27,704 nt of DNA from Litorisediminicola beolgyonensis. GTDB taxonomy: Bacteria > Pseudomonadota > Alphaproteobacteria > Rhodobacterales > Rhodobacteraceae. The translations under genes were made by a program, and so were the position numbers. Each line of letters starts with the position of its first letter. Position 1 is the stretch's first letter. Below are positions 21,156-27,704 of this stretch, piece after piece. The stretch is from contig NZ_JBHTMU010000048.1 in assembly GCF_042679605.1 (NCBI RefSeq), positions 1-27,704 of the forward strand. The letters are read 5' to 3'. The notes beneath the pieces are model-generated. The model was not told where the DNA came from and made no database searches. It saw only the letters and a program-made list of their open reading frames with translations.

Positions 21156-22199
21156 TCAGTCTCCTTTCGATTTCGACGCGTCGAGCCCGGCGGGGATGTC
21201 GATCATCACGATCGTCCCGGCCGCGCCGCGCGCCACATTGATGGTTGCATCGAGCCCGTCGAGAAGCGCGCCGATCAGGCGCCCCCCCATGGTTGCCGGG
21301 TTCGGCCAGTCGATCTTGGCGGGAATGCCGACGCCGTCATCGCTGATGAGCAGCCTCAGGCCGCCCGCGGCCAGGGCCATCGCGCGCAGCTCCACGCAGC
21401 CCTCGTCGAGACCGTCGAAAGCGTGCTCGAAGGCGTTCGACAGGGTCTCGCTGAGGATCAGCGCCACGCGCACGGCGATGTCGAGATCGACGACATAGGG
21501 GTCGACGATCAGGCTGAAGCGCAGCCCCGGACGGCTCGCGTTGTTCGCCACATTGGCCGCGACGCGGGAAATGAGCGATCCGAGGTCGATGCCGTGACGC
21601 GCCACCTGGTTGTCGGTGAGCTTCATTTCCTCGTAGGCGAGCTGCAGGCAATCGAGCCTGCGCGGCAGCGCCTCGACCTCGTGCATCGGATCGTCGACGC
21701 TCTGGTGCCGCGAGGGCTCGGAGATCGTTGCGAGCACGAGGCTCAGGTCGTCGCGCACACGAGCGCGGAGGGCGTTCAACTGCTGGTCGACCAGCTCGTT
21801 TTCCTCGCCGTCGCGGATCTCTTTCTGCAGGCCGAGGAAGTAGAGCGGCGACCCGTCCTCGCCGAGGATCGGCGCGATGATCAGCCGGTTGTTGAAGGGC
21901 TCGCCCGAGGAGCGGTAGTTGAGGATATCGACCGTCACGTCCCGGCCGCCTTCGACGGCGGTCCGGATCTTGTCGACATCCTCCTTGCGGGTGCGCTCGC
22001 CCTGCAGGAAGCGGCAGTTGCGCCCCACCACCGACGACCGCGAATAGCCCGTCGTCCGCTCGAACGCATCGTTCACGTAGACGATCGGGTTGTCCGGCGC
22101 CTGCGGGTTCGTCAGAACCATCGACAACGACAGCCTCGAGAACCCGGCCAATGCGGCCCGGTCATCCAGAACGGCGCTGAGTGAGCGTGCGGCGGACAT
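21156..22199 (-). CDS. LOV blue-light sensor with HisKA_2/HWE-like kinase region lacking the phosphoacceptor His
   Basis: A 347-residue predicted cytosolic photoreceptor. Residues about 20-130 are a LOV (PAS) domain. The photoactive cysteine C62 is in GRNCRFLQG (59-67), and flavin-contacting positions include N94, N103/N104 and Q125 (FLGLQKEI). The rest resembles a HisKA_2/HWE-type kinase. The dimerisation helix reads LNALRARVRDDLSLVLATI (141-159), where HRVKNNL is expected, so A146 stands at the His position. The ATPase part looks intact: ETLSNAFEHAF (251-261, N-box) and ISDDGVGIP (285-293, G1). It may be a pseudokinase, a scaffold, or a kinase acting on another residue. It lies between scoA (31-base gap) and scoB (3-base gap), all on the minus strand. 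The start follows GGGGAG. Confidence 0.88.
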   Translation of the reverse strand: MSAARSLSAVLDDRAALAGFSRLSLSMVLTNPQAPDNPIVYVNDAFERTTGYSRSSVVGRNCRFLQGERTRKEDVDKIRTAVEGGRDVTVDILNYRSSGEPFNNRLIIAPILGEDGSPLYFLGLQKEIRDGEENELVDQQLNALRARVRDDLSLVLATISEPSRHQSVDDPMHEVEALPRRLDCLQLAYEEMKLTDNQVARHGIDLGSLISRVAANVANNASRPGLRFSLIVDPYVVDLDIAVRVALILSETLSNAFEHAFDGLDEGCVELRAMALAAGGLRLLISDDGVGIPAKIDWPNPATMGGRLIGALLDGLDATINVARGAAGTIVMIDIPAGLDASKSKGD

Positions 22200-22230
22200 C
22201 CTGCTCCCCGGTTTTCCCTTGCCTTTCGGT

Positions 22231-22929
22231 TTACGCGGCGGGCCGCGTGGTGCGCTGCTCGATCCGCTTCTCGTGCTCGCCCTGGATCAGGCGGTGCACA
22301 TAGACACCCGGCAGGTGGATGTTGTCGGCGTCGAGCTCGCCCGCCTTGACGATCTCCTCGACCTCGACGACGCAGACCTTGCCGCACATCGCCGCGGGCG
22401 GATTGAAGTTGCGGGCGGTCTTGCGGAAAATCAGGTTGCCGGTCTCGTCAGCCTTCCAGGCCTTCACGATGGACAGGTCCGCGAAGATGCCGCGCTCGAG
22501 GATATAGTCCTCGCCGTCGAACTCTTTCACTTCCTTGCCCTCGGCGATCTGGGTGCCGACGCCGGTCTTGGTGTAGAAGCCGGGGATGCCCGCCCCGCCT
22601 GCGCGCATGCGCTCGGCCAGCGTGCCCTGCGGGTTGAACTCGAGCTCGAGCTCGCCACCGAGATACTGGCGCATGAACTCCTTGTTCTCGCCGACATAGC
22701 TCGACATCATTTTCTTGACCTGCTTGGTCTGCAGCAGGATGCCGAGGCCGAAATCGTCCACGCCGGCATTGTTCGAGGCCACGGTCAGGTCCTTGGTGCC
22801 GGCATCGCGGATCGCCGCGATCAGCAGCTCAGGGATACCGCAGAGGCCGAACCCGCCCGCCGCAATCGTCATCCCGTCGAACAGCAGGCCGTCGAGAGCC
22901 TCGGCGGCGGAGCCGTAAATCTTCTGCAT
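22231..22929 (-). CDS. scoA: 3-oxoacid CoA-transferase subunit A
   Basis: A 232-residue alpha subunit of the same CoA-transferase as scoB. The family signatures are GMTIAAGGFGLCGIPELLIAAI (19-40), DLTVASNNAGVDDFGLGILLQ, GGELELEFNPQGTLAERMRAGGAGIPGFYTKTGVGT, and EGKEVKEFDGEDYILERG. ATG follows AAGGGAG. It is the first gene of the operon scoA-LOV-scoB. A candidate promoter lies just upstream. Confidence 0.95.
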   Translation of the reverse strand: MQKIYGSAAEALDGLLFDGMTIAAGGFGLCGIPELLIAAIRDAGTKDLTVASNNAGVDDFGLGILLQTKQVKKMMSSYVGENKEFMRQYLGGELELEFNPQGTLAERMRAGGAGIPGFYTKTGVGTQIAEGKEVKEFDGEDYILERGIFADLSIVKAWKADETGNLIFRKTARNFNPPAAMCGKVCVVEVEEIVKAGELDADNIHLPGVYVHRLIQGEHEKRIEQRTTRPAA

Positions 22930-22958
22930 CGAATTCTCCCTTGCGGTTGGCTGGCGCT

Positions 22959-22987
22959 GTTGTGCCCACGCGCATGTGGAGAGTCAA
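22959..22987 (-). promoter_or_regulatory. Candidate promoter of the scoA-LOV-scoB operon
   Basis: On the minus strand TTGACT (22987-22982) is followed after 17 bases by CACAAC (22964-22959). The -35 is good and the -10 weak, as is common in GC-rich alphaproteobacteria. The predicted start would leave a leader of about 20-25 bases before scoA. Confidence 0.35.
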
Positions 22988-23018
22988 CGCAAGCTCCAAG
23001 GATCGCTCGGCTTTCGCG

Positions 23019-23531
23019 CTAACATCCGTCGCGCCCGGTCACGAGCACGAGATAGGCGCCCCGCTGTGCGAGCCCATACTCGTCCACGTCGCGGCGCAGC
23101 ATCGTGCGGCGATGGCCCGCGGACGTGCTCCAGAGCCGGACCGCGGCGGCCTCGCCACCCTCGGCCAGAGCGAGGTTCTCGCTGATCTGGCAGAATGCGT
23201 AGCCCTGCCTCCGGGCACGGTCCCCCACCCTGCTGCCATCGCTGCCGGTGTGGTTGAAGAACCTGTTGCGCGCCATGTCGGTGGCGTGCCCCGCGGCGAT
23301 CCGGTCGAGCACCGCGCTCCGGCGGAGCGGCGGGCGTCCGCGCTCGGCGCGATAGGCGTTGACGCTGCCCGCGCGGGTGCGTCCGGCGTCGGGATCGCGG
23401 AACTTCGCGTCCCCTGCGATCGCGACACCGGTCTGGCCGCCGACCGTCGGCTCGGGCACCACGATCGGGGAGCCGACAGGGGCGCAGGCCGCCGTCATCA
23501 GGAGACCTAAGAGAAGAACCGCTGTTCGCAT
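23019..23531 (-). CDS. CAP-domain (SCP/PR1-like) lipoprotein
   Basis: A 170-residue predicted lipoprotein with signal MRTAVLLLGLLMTAAC, lipobox TAAC and Cys16. The CAP domain spans about 52-168. NAYRAERGRPPLRRSAVLDRIAAGHATDMARNRFFNHTGSDG gives the first motif (H94), CQISENLA the second (E118), and LWSTSAGHRRTMLRRDVDEYGLA the third (H140). Bacterial CAP proteins are secreted or surface-bound and poorly understood; some bind lipids. It is the paralogue of the next gene upstream, with which it shares the C-terminal GRDGC ending. Confidence 0.88.
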   Translation of the reverse strand: MRTAVLLLGLLMTAACAPVGSPIVVPEPTVGGQTGVAIAGDAKFRDPDAGRTRAGSVNAYRAERGRPPLRRSAVLDRIAAGHATDMARNRFFNHTGSDGSRVGDRARRQGYAFCQISENLALAEGGEAAAVRLWSTSAGHRRTMLRRDVDEYGLAQRGAYLVLVTGRDGC

Positions 23532-23637
23532 GGGGGGCTCCGGGGCGCTGGCTGACCGACGCCATTACATGGCGCGTCCCGGGCGCTCGGGCCAGCCCGC
23601 GCTCCGCGACCGGCAGGGGGCCGCCGATCCGAGAGGT

Positions 23638-24126
23638 TCAGCAGCCGTCGCGGCCCAGCATCAGCACGTGGTAATCGTCCGCGCTCGCGTAGCCGTATTC
23701 GGTGATGTCGCGACGGACCATGTTGGAGCGGTGCCCGGGCGAGCCGATCCATCCCTGGATCGCCCCGGTCTCGCCGCCGCCGATCTTGGCGATGTTTTCG
23801 GCCAGGCGGCAGAAACCGTAGCCATGGCGCTTCGCGCGGATCGCCATCGTCGCGCCGGCGCTGCCGCCATGTCCGAAGACGCCGCTTTGCGCCATGTCCC
23901 GCGCCAGATCCGCCGCGGCCCGATCAAGCTTGGCGTCCCGCCCGAGAACCGAGAGCCCCTGCGCCTCGCGGAACCGGTTCAATGCCGAGCCCCTGTCATC
24001 GGCGGTGATGGTGACGGGTTCGGCCGAGCCGGCGGTCGACACGCTGACCGGGATCGGCACGGGCACCACCAGGCATCCCGACAATGTCACGGCCAATGAG
24101 GCAGCCAAACAGAACCGTGCGGGCAT
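23638..24126 (-). CDS. CAP-domain (SCP/PR1-like) lipoprotein, tandem paralogue
   Basis: A 162-residue lipoprotein with signal MPARFCLAASLAVTLSGC (lipobox LSGC, Cys18). It has a CAP domain: LNRFREAQGLSVLGRDAKLDRAAADLARDMAQSGVFGHGGSAG, FCRLAENIAKIGGGE and WIGSPGHRSNMVRRDITEYGYA. The ending LMLGRDGC is shared with the neighbour, so the two arose by duplication. I chose the ATG at 24126 because it follows a very strong Shine-Dalgarno (GGAGAGGAGG) and starts the signal peptide; the frame is open further upstream but the extra residues do not fit a signal. Confidence 0.88.
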   Translation of the reverse strand: MPARFCLAASLAVTLSGCLVVPVPIPVSVSTAGSAEPVTITADDRGSALNRFREAQGLSVLGRDAKLDRAAADLARDMAQSGVFGHGGSAGATMAIRAKRHGYGFCRLAENIAKIGGGETGAIQGWIGSPGHRSNMVRRDITEYGYASADDYHVLMLGRDGC

Positions 24127-24204
24127 GACGCCTCCTCTCCCTGCGATCGTTCCGGGCCGCACGCTGCCCTCCGGAGGGGCAGTGCACAATCCCGCGACAC
24201 ACGC

Positions 24205-26787
24205 TCAGGAGGATTTTTTCGCCGAGGTTGTCTTCTTTGCCGTGCTGGTCTTGGCGGCCGGTTTCTTGGCGGCGGTCTTCTTCGCGGCGGGCTTCTTGGC
24301 CGCGGCCTTCTTCTTGCCGCCCTTCTTGGCGGCCTTCTCGGCCACGAGTTCCAACGCCTGTTCGAGAGTGATCTCCTCGGGCGTCATCTCCTTGGGCAGG
24401 GTCGCGTTCACCTTTTCCCATTTGACGTAAGGCCCGTAGCGCCCGTCCATCACGTTGACCGCGCCGCCATCGGGGTGCTCGCCCAGCTCGCGCAGCGGCT
24501 TCTGCGCCGCCCCGCGCCCGCCGCCGCGCTTGGCGGCCTTCTCGGCCAGAAGGTCCACCGCGCGGTTGATCCCGACCTCCCAGACCTCGTCCACCTCCTT
24601 GAGATTGGCATAGAGGCGGCCATGCTTCACGAAGGGGCCGTAGCGCCCGATCCCGGCCTCGATCATCTCGCCATCCTCGGGATGCGGCCCGATCTCGCGC
24701 GGCAGGCTCAGGAGCATCAGCGCACGGTCGAGATCCATGTCATCGGTCGACCAGCCCTTGGGCAGGCTCGCGCGGGGCGGCTTCTTGTTCTCCTCGGTCG
24801 CCTCGCCGCGCTGGACATACGGCCCGAACCGGCCCGAGCGGAGGCTGATCTCGTCGCCCGCGTCCTCGCCCAGAACCCGGTCGCCCTGCTCCGCGGCATC
24901 GCCGCCGATGGGCCGTGTGTAGCGGCATTCGGGATAGCGCGAGCAGCCGACGAACCCGCCGGATCGAGAGGTCTTGAGGTGCAGCGAGCCTTCGCCGCAG
25001 AGCGGGCAAGTGCGCGGATCGGTGCCGTCTTCGCGCGGCGGATAAAGCTGCGGCGCCAGCGCGTCGTCGAGCACGTCGAGCACCTCGGCGATCCGAAGCT
25101 CGGATGTCTCGGCGATGGCCGCCGAGAAATCGCGCCAGAACTTCGACAGGAGCTCCTTGTAATCGGCCTCGCCCGCCGAGACGTCGTCGAGCTCTTCCTC
25201 GAGCGCGGCGGTGAAATCGTATTCCACGTAGCGCTTGAAGAAGTTCAGCAGGAAGATCGTGACGATCCGGCCCTTGTCCTCGGGGAAGAGGCGGTTCTTG
25301 TCCTTGCGGACATATTCGCGGTCCTGGATCGTCGTGATCACGCTGGCATAGGTCGAAGGACGCCCGATCCCCAGCTCTTCCATCTTCTTGACCAGCGTCG
25401 CCTCGGTGTAGCGCGGCGGCGGCTGGGTGAAATGCTGCTCGGGCGTCACGCCCTTTTTCTGCGCGGCCTCGCCTTCCATGATCTGCGGAAGGCGCTTGTC
25501 GTCCTCGTCCACCACATCGTCGCGGCCTTCCTCGTAGACGCGGAGGAAGCCGTCGAAAAGCACCACCTGCCCCGTGGCGCGCAGTACGACCTGGCCGTCC
25601 TGGCTCGAGATATCGACGGCGGTGCGCTCGAGACGCGCGCCTTCCATCTGGCAGGCGAGCGTGCGCTTCCAGATCAGGTCGTAGAGCTTTTTCTGGTCGG
25701 CATCGCGAAGGCTCAACGCGTCCGCGTCCTTGGTCATGTCGGTCGGGCGGATGCACTCATGCGCTTCCTGCGCGTTCTTGGCCTTGTTCTTGTAGATGCG
25801 CGGCGAGGACGGCACGTATTCGGGGCCGAAGCGGTCCTTGATCGCGTCACGCGCGGCGCTCACCGCCTCGGGCGCCATGTCGATGCCGTCGGTCCGCATA
25901 TAGGTGATGTGGCCCGCCTCGTAGAGCCGCTGGGCGGCGGACATGCACTGCTTGGCGCCCATGCCGAACTTGCGGCTCGCCTCCTGCTGGAGGGTGGAGG
26001 TCATGAAGGGCGCGGCGGGGTTGCGCGAGGCGGGCTTGGCCTCGACCGAGGCGACCTTGAGATCGCGGCTCTGGATCGCCTGCACCGCCATCTCGGCTTG
26101 GGTGGCGTTCTCGATGTCGTACCGGTCGAGCTTCTTGCCCGCGAGCGTGGTCAGCCGGGCCTCGAATTCCTGGCCGCGGGGCGTCGAGAGGAGCGCCTTG
26201 ACCGACCAGTATTCCCGCGCGCGGAACGCCTCGATCTCCATCTCGCGCTCGACGATCAGGCGCAGGCAGACCGATTGCACGCGCCCGGCACTGCGCGCGC
26301 CGGGGAGCTTCCGCCAGAGCACCGGGCTGAGGTTGAAGCCCACGAGGTAGTCGAGCGCACGGCGGGCAAGATAAGCCTCGACAAGCGGCGCGTCGATGTC
26401 GCGGGGGTTGGCCATCGCCTCGGTCACCGCCTGCTTTGTGATGGCGTTGAAGGTCACCCGGCGGACATCGGTGTCCTTCTTGATGGATTTGCGCTTGGTC
26501 AGCGCCTCCTTGAGGTGCCACGAGATCGCCTCGCCCTCACGGTCGGGGTCGGTCGCGAGGATCAGGGCGTTGTCGTCCTTCAGCGCGTCGGCGATCGCCT
26601 TGACGTGCTTGCGGCTGTCGGTGCCGACCTCCCAGGTCATGTCGAAATCATGCTCGGGATCGACCGAACCGTCCTTGGGCGGCAGGTCGCGGACATGGCC
26701 GTAAGAGGCCAGAACCGTGTAGTTCGATCCCAGATACTTGTTGATTGTCTTGGCCTTGGCGGGCGATTCGACGACAACGACGGGCAT
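24205..26787 (-). CDS. topA: DNA topoisomerase I
   Basis: An 860-residue type IA topoisomerase that relaxes negative supercoils. The Toprim domain starts at VVVVESPAKAKTINKYLG (3-20), with its acidic D80-x-D82-x-E84 in LATDPDREGEAISW. The catalytic tyrosine is Y296 in HITYMRTDGIDM. There is one four-cysteine zinc finger (C594, C597, C615, C621), followed by three GRYGPY-type C-terminal repeats (651-661, 713-723, 781-792). The tail from about 818 to 860 is a Lys/Ala/Pro-rich, histone-H1-like extension. The ATG at 26787 is used because MPVVVVESPAKAKT is the usual TopA N-terminus. It shares strand with dprA upstream, a common gene order in alphaproteobacteria. Confidence 0.96.
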   Translation of the reverse strand: MPVVVVESPAKAKTINKYLGSNYTVLASYGHVRDLPPKDGSVDPEHDFDMTWEVGTDSRKHVKAIADALKDDNALILATDPDREGEAISWHLKEALTKRKSIKKDTDVRRVTFNAITKQAVTEAMANPRDIDAPLVEAYLARRALDYLVGFNLSPVLWRKLPGARSAGRVQSVCLRLIVEREMEIEAFRAREYWSVKALLSTPRGQEFEARLTTLAGKKLDRYDIENATQAEMAVQAIQSRDLKVASVEAKPASRNPAAPFMTSTLQQEASRKFGMGAKQCMSAAQRLYEAGHITYMRTDGIDMAPEAVSAARDAIKDRFGPEYVPSSPRIYKNKAKNAQEAHECIRPTDMTKDADALSLRDADQKKLYDLIWKRTLACQMEGARLERTAVDISSQDGQVVLRATGQVVLFDGFLRVYEEGRDDVVDEDDKRLPQIMEGEAAQKKGVTPEQHFTQPPPRYTEATLVKKMEELGIGRPSTYASVITTIQDREYVRKDKNRLFPEDKGRIVTIFLLNFFKRYVEYDFTAALEEELDDVSAGEADYKELLSKFWRDFSAAIAETSELRIAEVLDVLDDALAPQLYPPREDGTDPRTCPLCGEGSLHLKTSRSGGFVGCSRYPECRYTRPIGGDAAEQGDRVLGEDAGDEISLRSGRFGPYVQRGEATEENKKPPRASLPKGWSTDDMDLDRALMLLSLPREIGPHPEDGEMIEAGIGRYGPFVKHGRLYANLKEVDEVWEVGINRAVDLLAEKAAKRGGGRGAAQKPLRELGEHPDGGAVNVMDGRYGPYVKWEKVNATLPKEMTPEEITLEQALELVAEKAAKKGGKKKAAAKKPAAKKTAAKKPAAKTSTAKKTTSAKKSS

Positions 26788-26915
26788 CTTGGGAAACCTC
26801 GGGAGTGCTTTGGAATATGGCCGCGGACCATGTGGGGAGTGCGCCGAGATTGTCAATGCGACCGGCGGTCCGGTTGCGGTTTCATTTCGCCCGCAGGCTG
26901 ATCCCGTGGCGGTAG

Positions 26916-26943
26916 TTTAAGAAAATTATCTAATTTTCTTAAA
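26916..26943. promoter_or_regulatory. 28-bp AT-rich palindrome between dprA and topA
   Basis: TTTAAGAAAATTA (26916-26928) is followed after TC by its exact reverse complement TAATTTTCTTAAA (26931-26943). It contains only two G/C bases in its arms, in a region otherwise very GC-rich. It lies 129 bases before the topA start and 120 bases after the dprA stop. It may be a protein-binding site or a dprA terminator; I cannot assign it. Confidence 0.6.
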
Positions 26944-27063
26944 TTCTTCGAGCCCAACGGACGCCGCATCCGGCACGCGTCCGCAGGTCACGGCAGCGCT
27001 ACCCAGGCCGACGCGCGGCGCTGGTCTGCACATCTGTCCCGACACGGCGTCCCGCACCCGGTG

Positions 27064-27704
27064 TCATGCGCGGCTCAGCAGCCCTCCGGGCTGGCGGCAG
27101 ACCGCGCCGTCGATCTCGAGCTCGGTCAGAACGGAGGTCACCTCGGACGCGCCCCGTCCCAGATCGCGGATCAGCTGGTCCTCGGCGATGGGCGATGGTC
27201 CGAGCCGGTCGAGGATCTCGCGATGGAGCGCGGCGACCCGGCGCAGGTCCTTCGCAGCATCGACCGATCTTTGAGACTGTACGCGCGCGGGTTGTGCCGG
27301 TGGCTCCAGCGGCAAGGAGCGTTGCACGGGCATAGCACCCAGCGCCTCAAGCACGTCTTCGGCGCCACGGACAAGCCGCGCGCCGTCGCGGATCAGCCGG
27401 TTGCAACCGCCCGCCCGTGCGTCGAACGGGTGCCCCGGCACGGCCAGCACTTCGCACCCTTGTTCGAGCGCGGCATCCGCCGTGATCAGCGAACCCGAGC
27501 GCCCCGCCGCCTCGATCACCACGACCGCCTGCGCGAGGCCCGAGATCAGGCGATTGCGCAGCGGGAAGTGGCGGGCCTGGGGCGCAAGCCCCATCGGCTG
27601 CTCGCTCAGGCGCAGCCCGCCCGCCGCGGGCATGTCCGCGGCCAGCGCGGCGGTCTCGCGCGGGTAAAGCACATCGACGCCGCCCGCCTGCACCGCGATG
27701 GTCC
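27064..27704 (-). CDS. dprA: DNA-processing protein DprA, C-terminal part (gene runs off the window end)
   Basis: About 213 codons of the 3' part are present. The Rossmann-like DprA core is clear: TIAVQAGGVDVLYPRET, RLSEQPMG, ARHFPLRNRLISGLAQAVVVIEAAGRSGSLITADAALEQG and EVLAVPGHPFDARAGGCNRLIRDGA. After a linker of about 45 residues, the C-terminus (LHREILDRLGPSPIAEDQLIRDLGRGASEVTSVLTELEIDGAVCRQPGGLLSRA) is the DprA winged-helix domain. DprA loads RecA on incoming single-stranded DNA in natural transformation and is also widely kept in species not known to be competent. topA follows on the same strand after 276 bases. Confidence 0.95.
   Translation of the reverse strand, partial: TIAVQAGGVDVLYPRETAALAADMPAAGGLRLSEQPMGLAPQARHFPLRNRLISGLAQAVVVIEAAGRSGSLITADAALEQGCEVLAVPGHPFDARAGGCNRLIRDGARLVRGAEDVLEALGAMPVQRSLPLEPPAQPARVQSQRSVDAAKDLRRVAALHREILDRLGPSPIAEDQLIRDLGRGASEVTSVLTELEIDGAVCRQPGGLLSRA

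Noticed and set aside
20466..22184. Plus-strand 572-codon open frame
   Set aside because: Antisense to scoB and the LOV gene; the translation is His/Asp/Arg-rich without domains.
24475..26901. Plus-strand 808-codon open frame
   Set aside because: Antisense to topA; no recognisable motif.
1..27704. CRISPR array, tRNA or rRNA genes, insertion sequence or prophage
   Set aside because: No regularly spaced repeats, tRNA-like folds, transposase or phage genes were seen on reading both strands.

Overview
The window is about 27.7 kb of high-GC DNA with densely packed genes on both strands. It looks like the chromosome of an alphaproteobacterium of the Rhodobacterales (Rhodobacteraceae type). The clues are a DksA with a single zinc-finger cysteine, a DUF2927 lipoprotein, a Hint-domain (Hint_2-like) protein, a lysine/alanine-tailed TopA next to dprA, and short structured intergenic repeats. 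The species cannot be named from the sequence alone. No tRNA, rRNA, transposase, phage gene or CRISPR array was seen.

Layout. 1-763: 5' end of an FAD monooxygenase and dksA, both minus. 953-5283: plus-strand block with a MoxR AAA+ ATPase, a GNAT acetyltransferase, a DUF2927 lipoprotein, a 55-residue membrane protein and a VWA (CoxE-like) protein. 5517-6731: an OsmC-type peroxiredoxin with a strong terminator, then an M48 metalloprotease. 6728-8656 (minus): an atypical SDR overlapping or abutting an AlkC-like DNA glycosylase gene. 8791-10536: a Hint protein (plus), an NTF2/SnoaL-like protein (minus) and a DUF7218/Rho-N protein (minus). 10698-12305: prfC. 12306-12712: a convergent, gene-free stretch with three consecutive inverted repeats. 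12713-14007 (minus): an EcsC-family protein and a GNAT protein. 14136-16183 (plus): a flavin reductase and a PPOX-type flavoprotein with overlapping genes, then a CatB/Vat-like hexapeptide acetyltransferase with an unusual leader. 16230-18759: a SulP transporter (minus) divergent from a TauE/SafE-type exporter (plus). 18890-20318: mtnP-apt, an adenine-salvage pair. 20526-22929 (minus): scoA, a LOV photosensor/kinase-like protein, scoB. 23019-24126 (minus): two tandem CAP-domain lipoproteins. 24205-26787 (minus): topA. 27064-27704 (minus): the 3' part of dprA.

The most unusual element is the minus-strand operon scoA-LOV-scoB (22929 down to 20526). A blue-light (LOV) sensor sits between the two subunits of a 3-oxoacid CoA-transferase. 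Its C-terminal half keeps the ATP-binding boxes of a HisKA_2/HWE-like kinase but has Ala where the phosphoacceptor His should be, so it may be a light-controlled pseudokinase tied to ketone-body or polyhydroxybutyrate metabolism. The second is the leader of the CatB-like acetyltransferase. It carries a 33-nt inverted repeat, a 5-codon mini-ORF with an excellent Shine-Dalgarno sequence, and a stem that pairs with the gene's own Shine-Dalgarno, which is the layout expected of translational attenuation. Other sites worth testing are a 28-bp AT-rich palindrome between dprA and topA and a 20-bp palindrome upstream of osmC.
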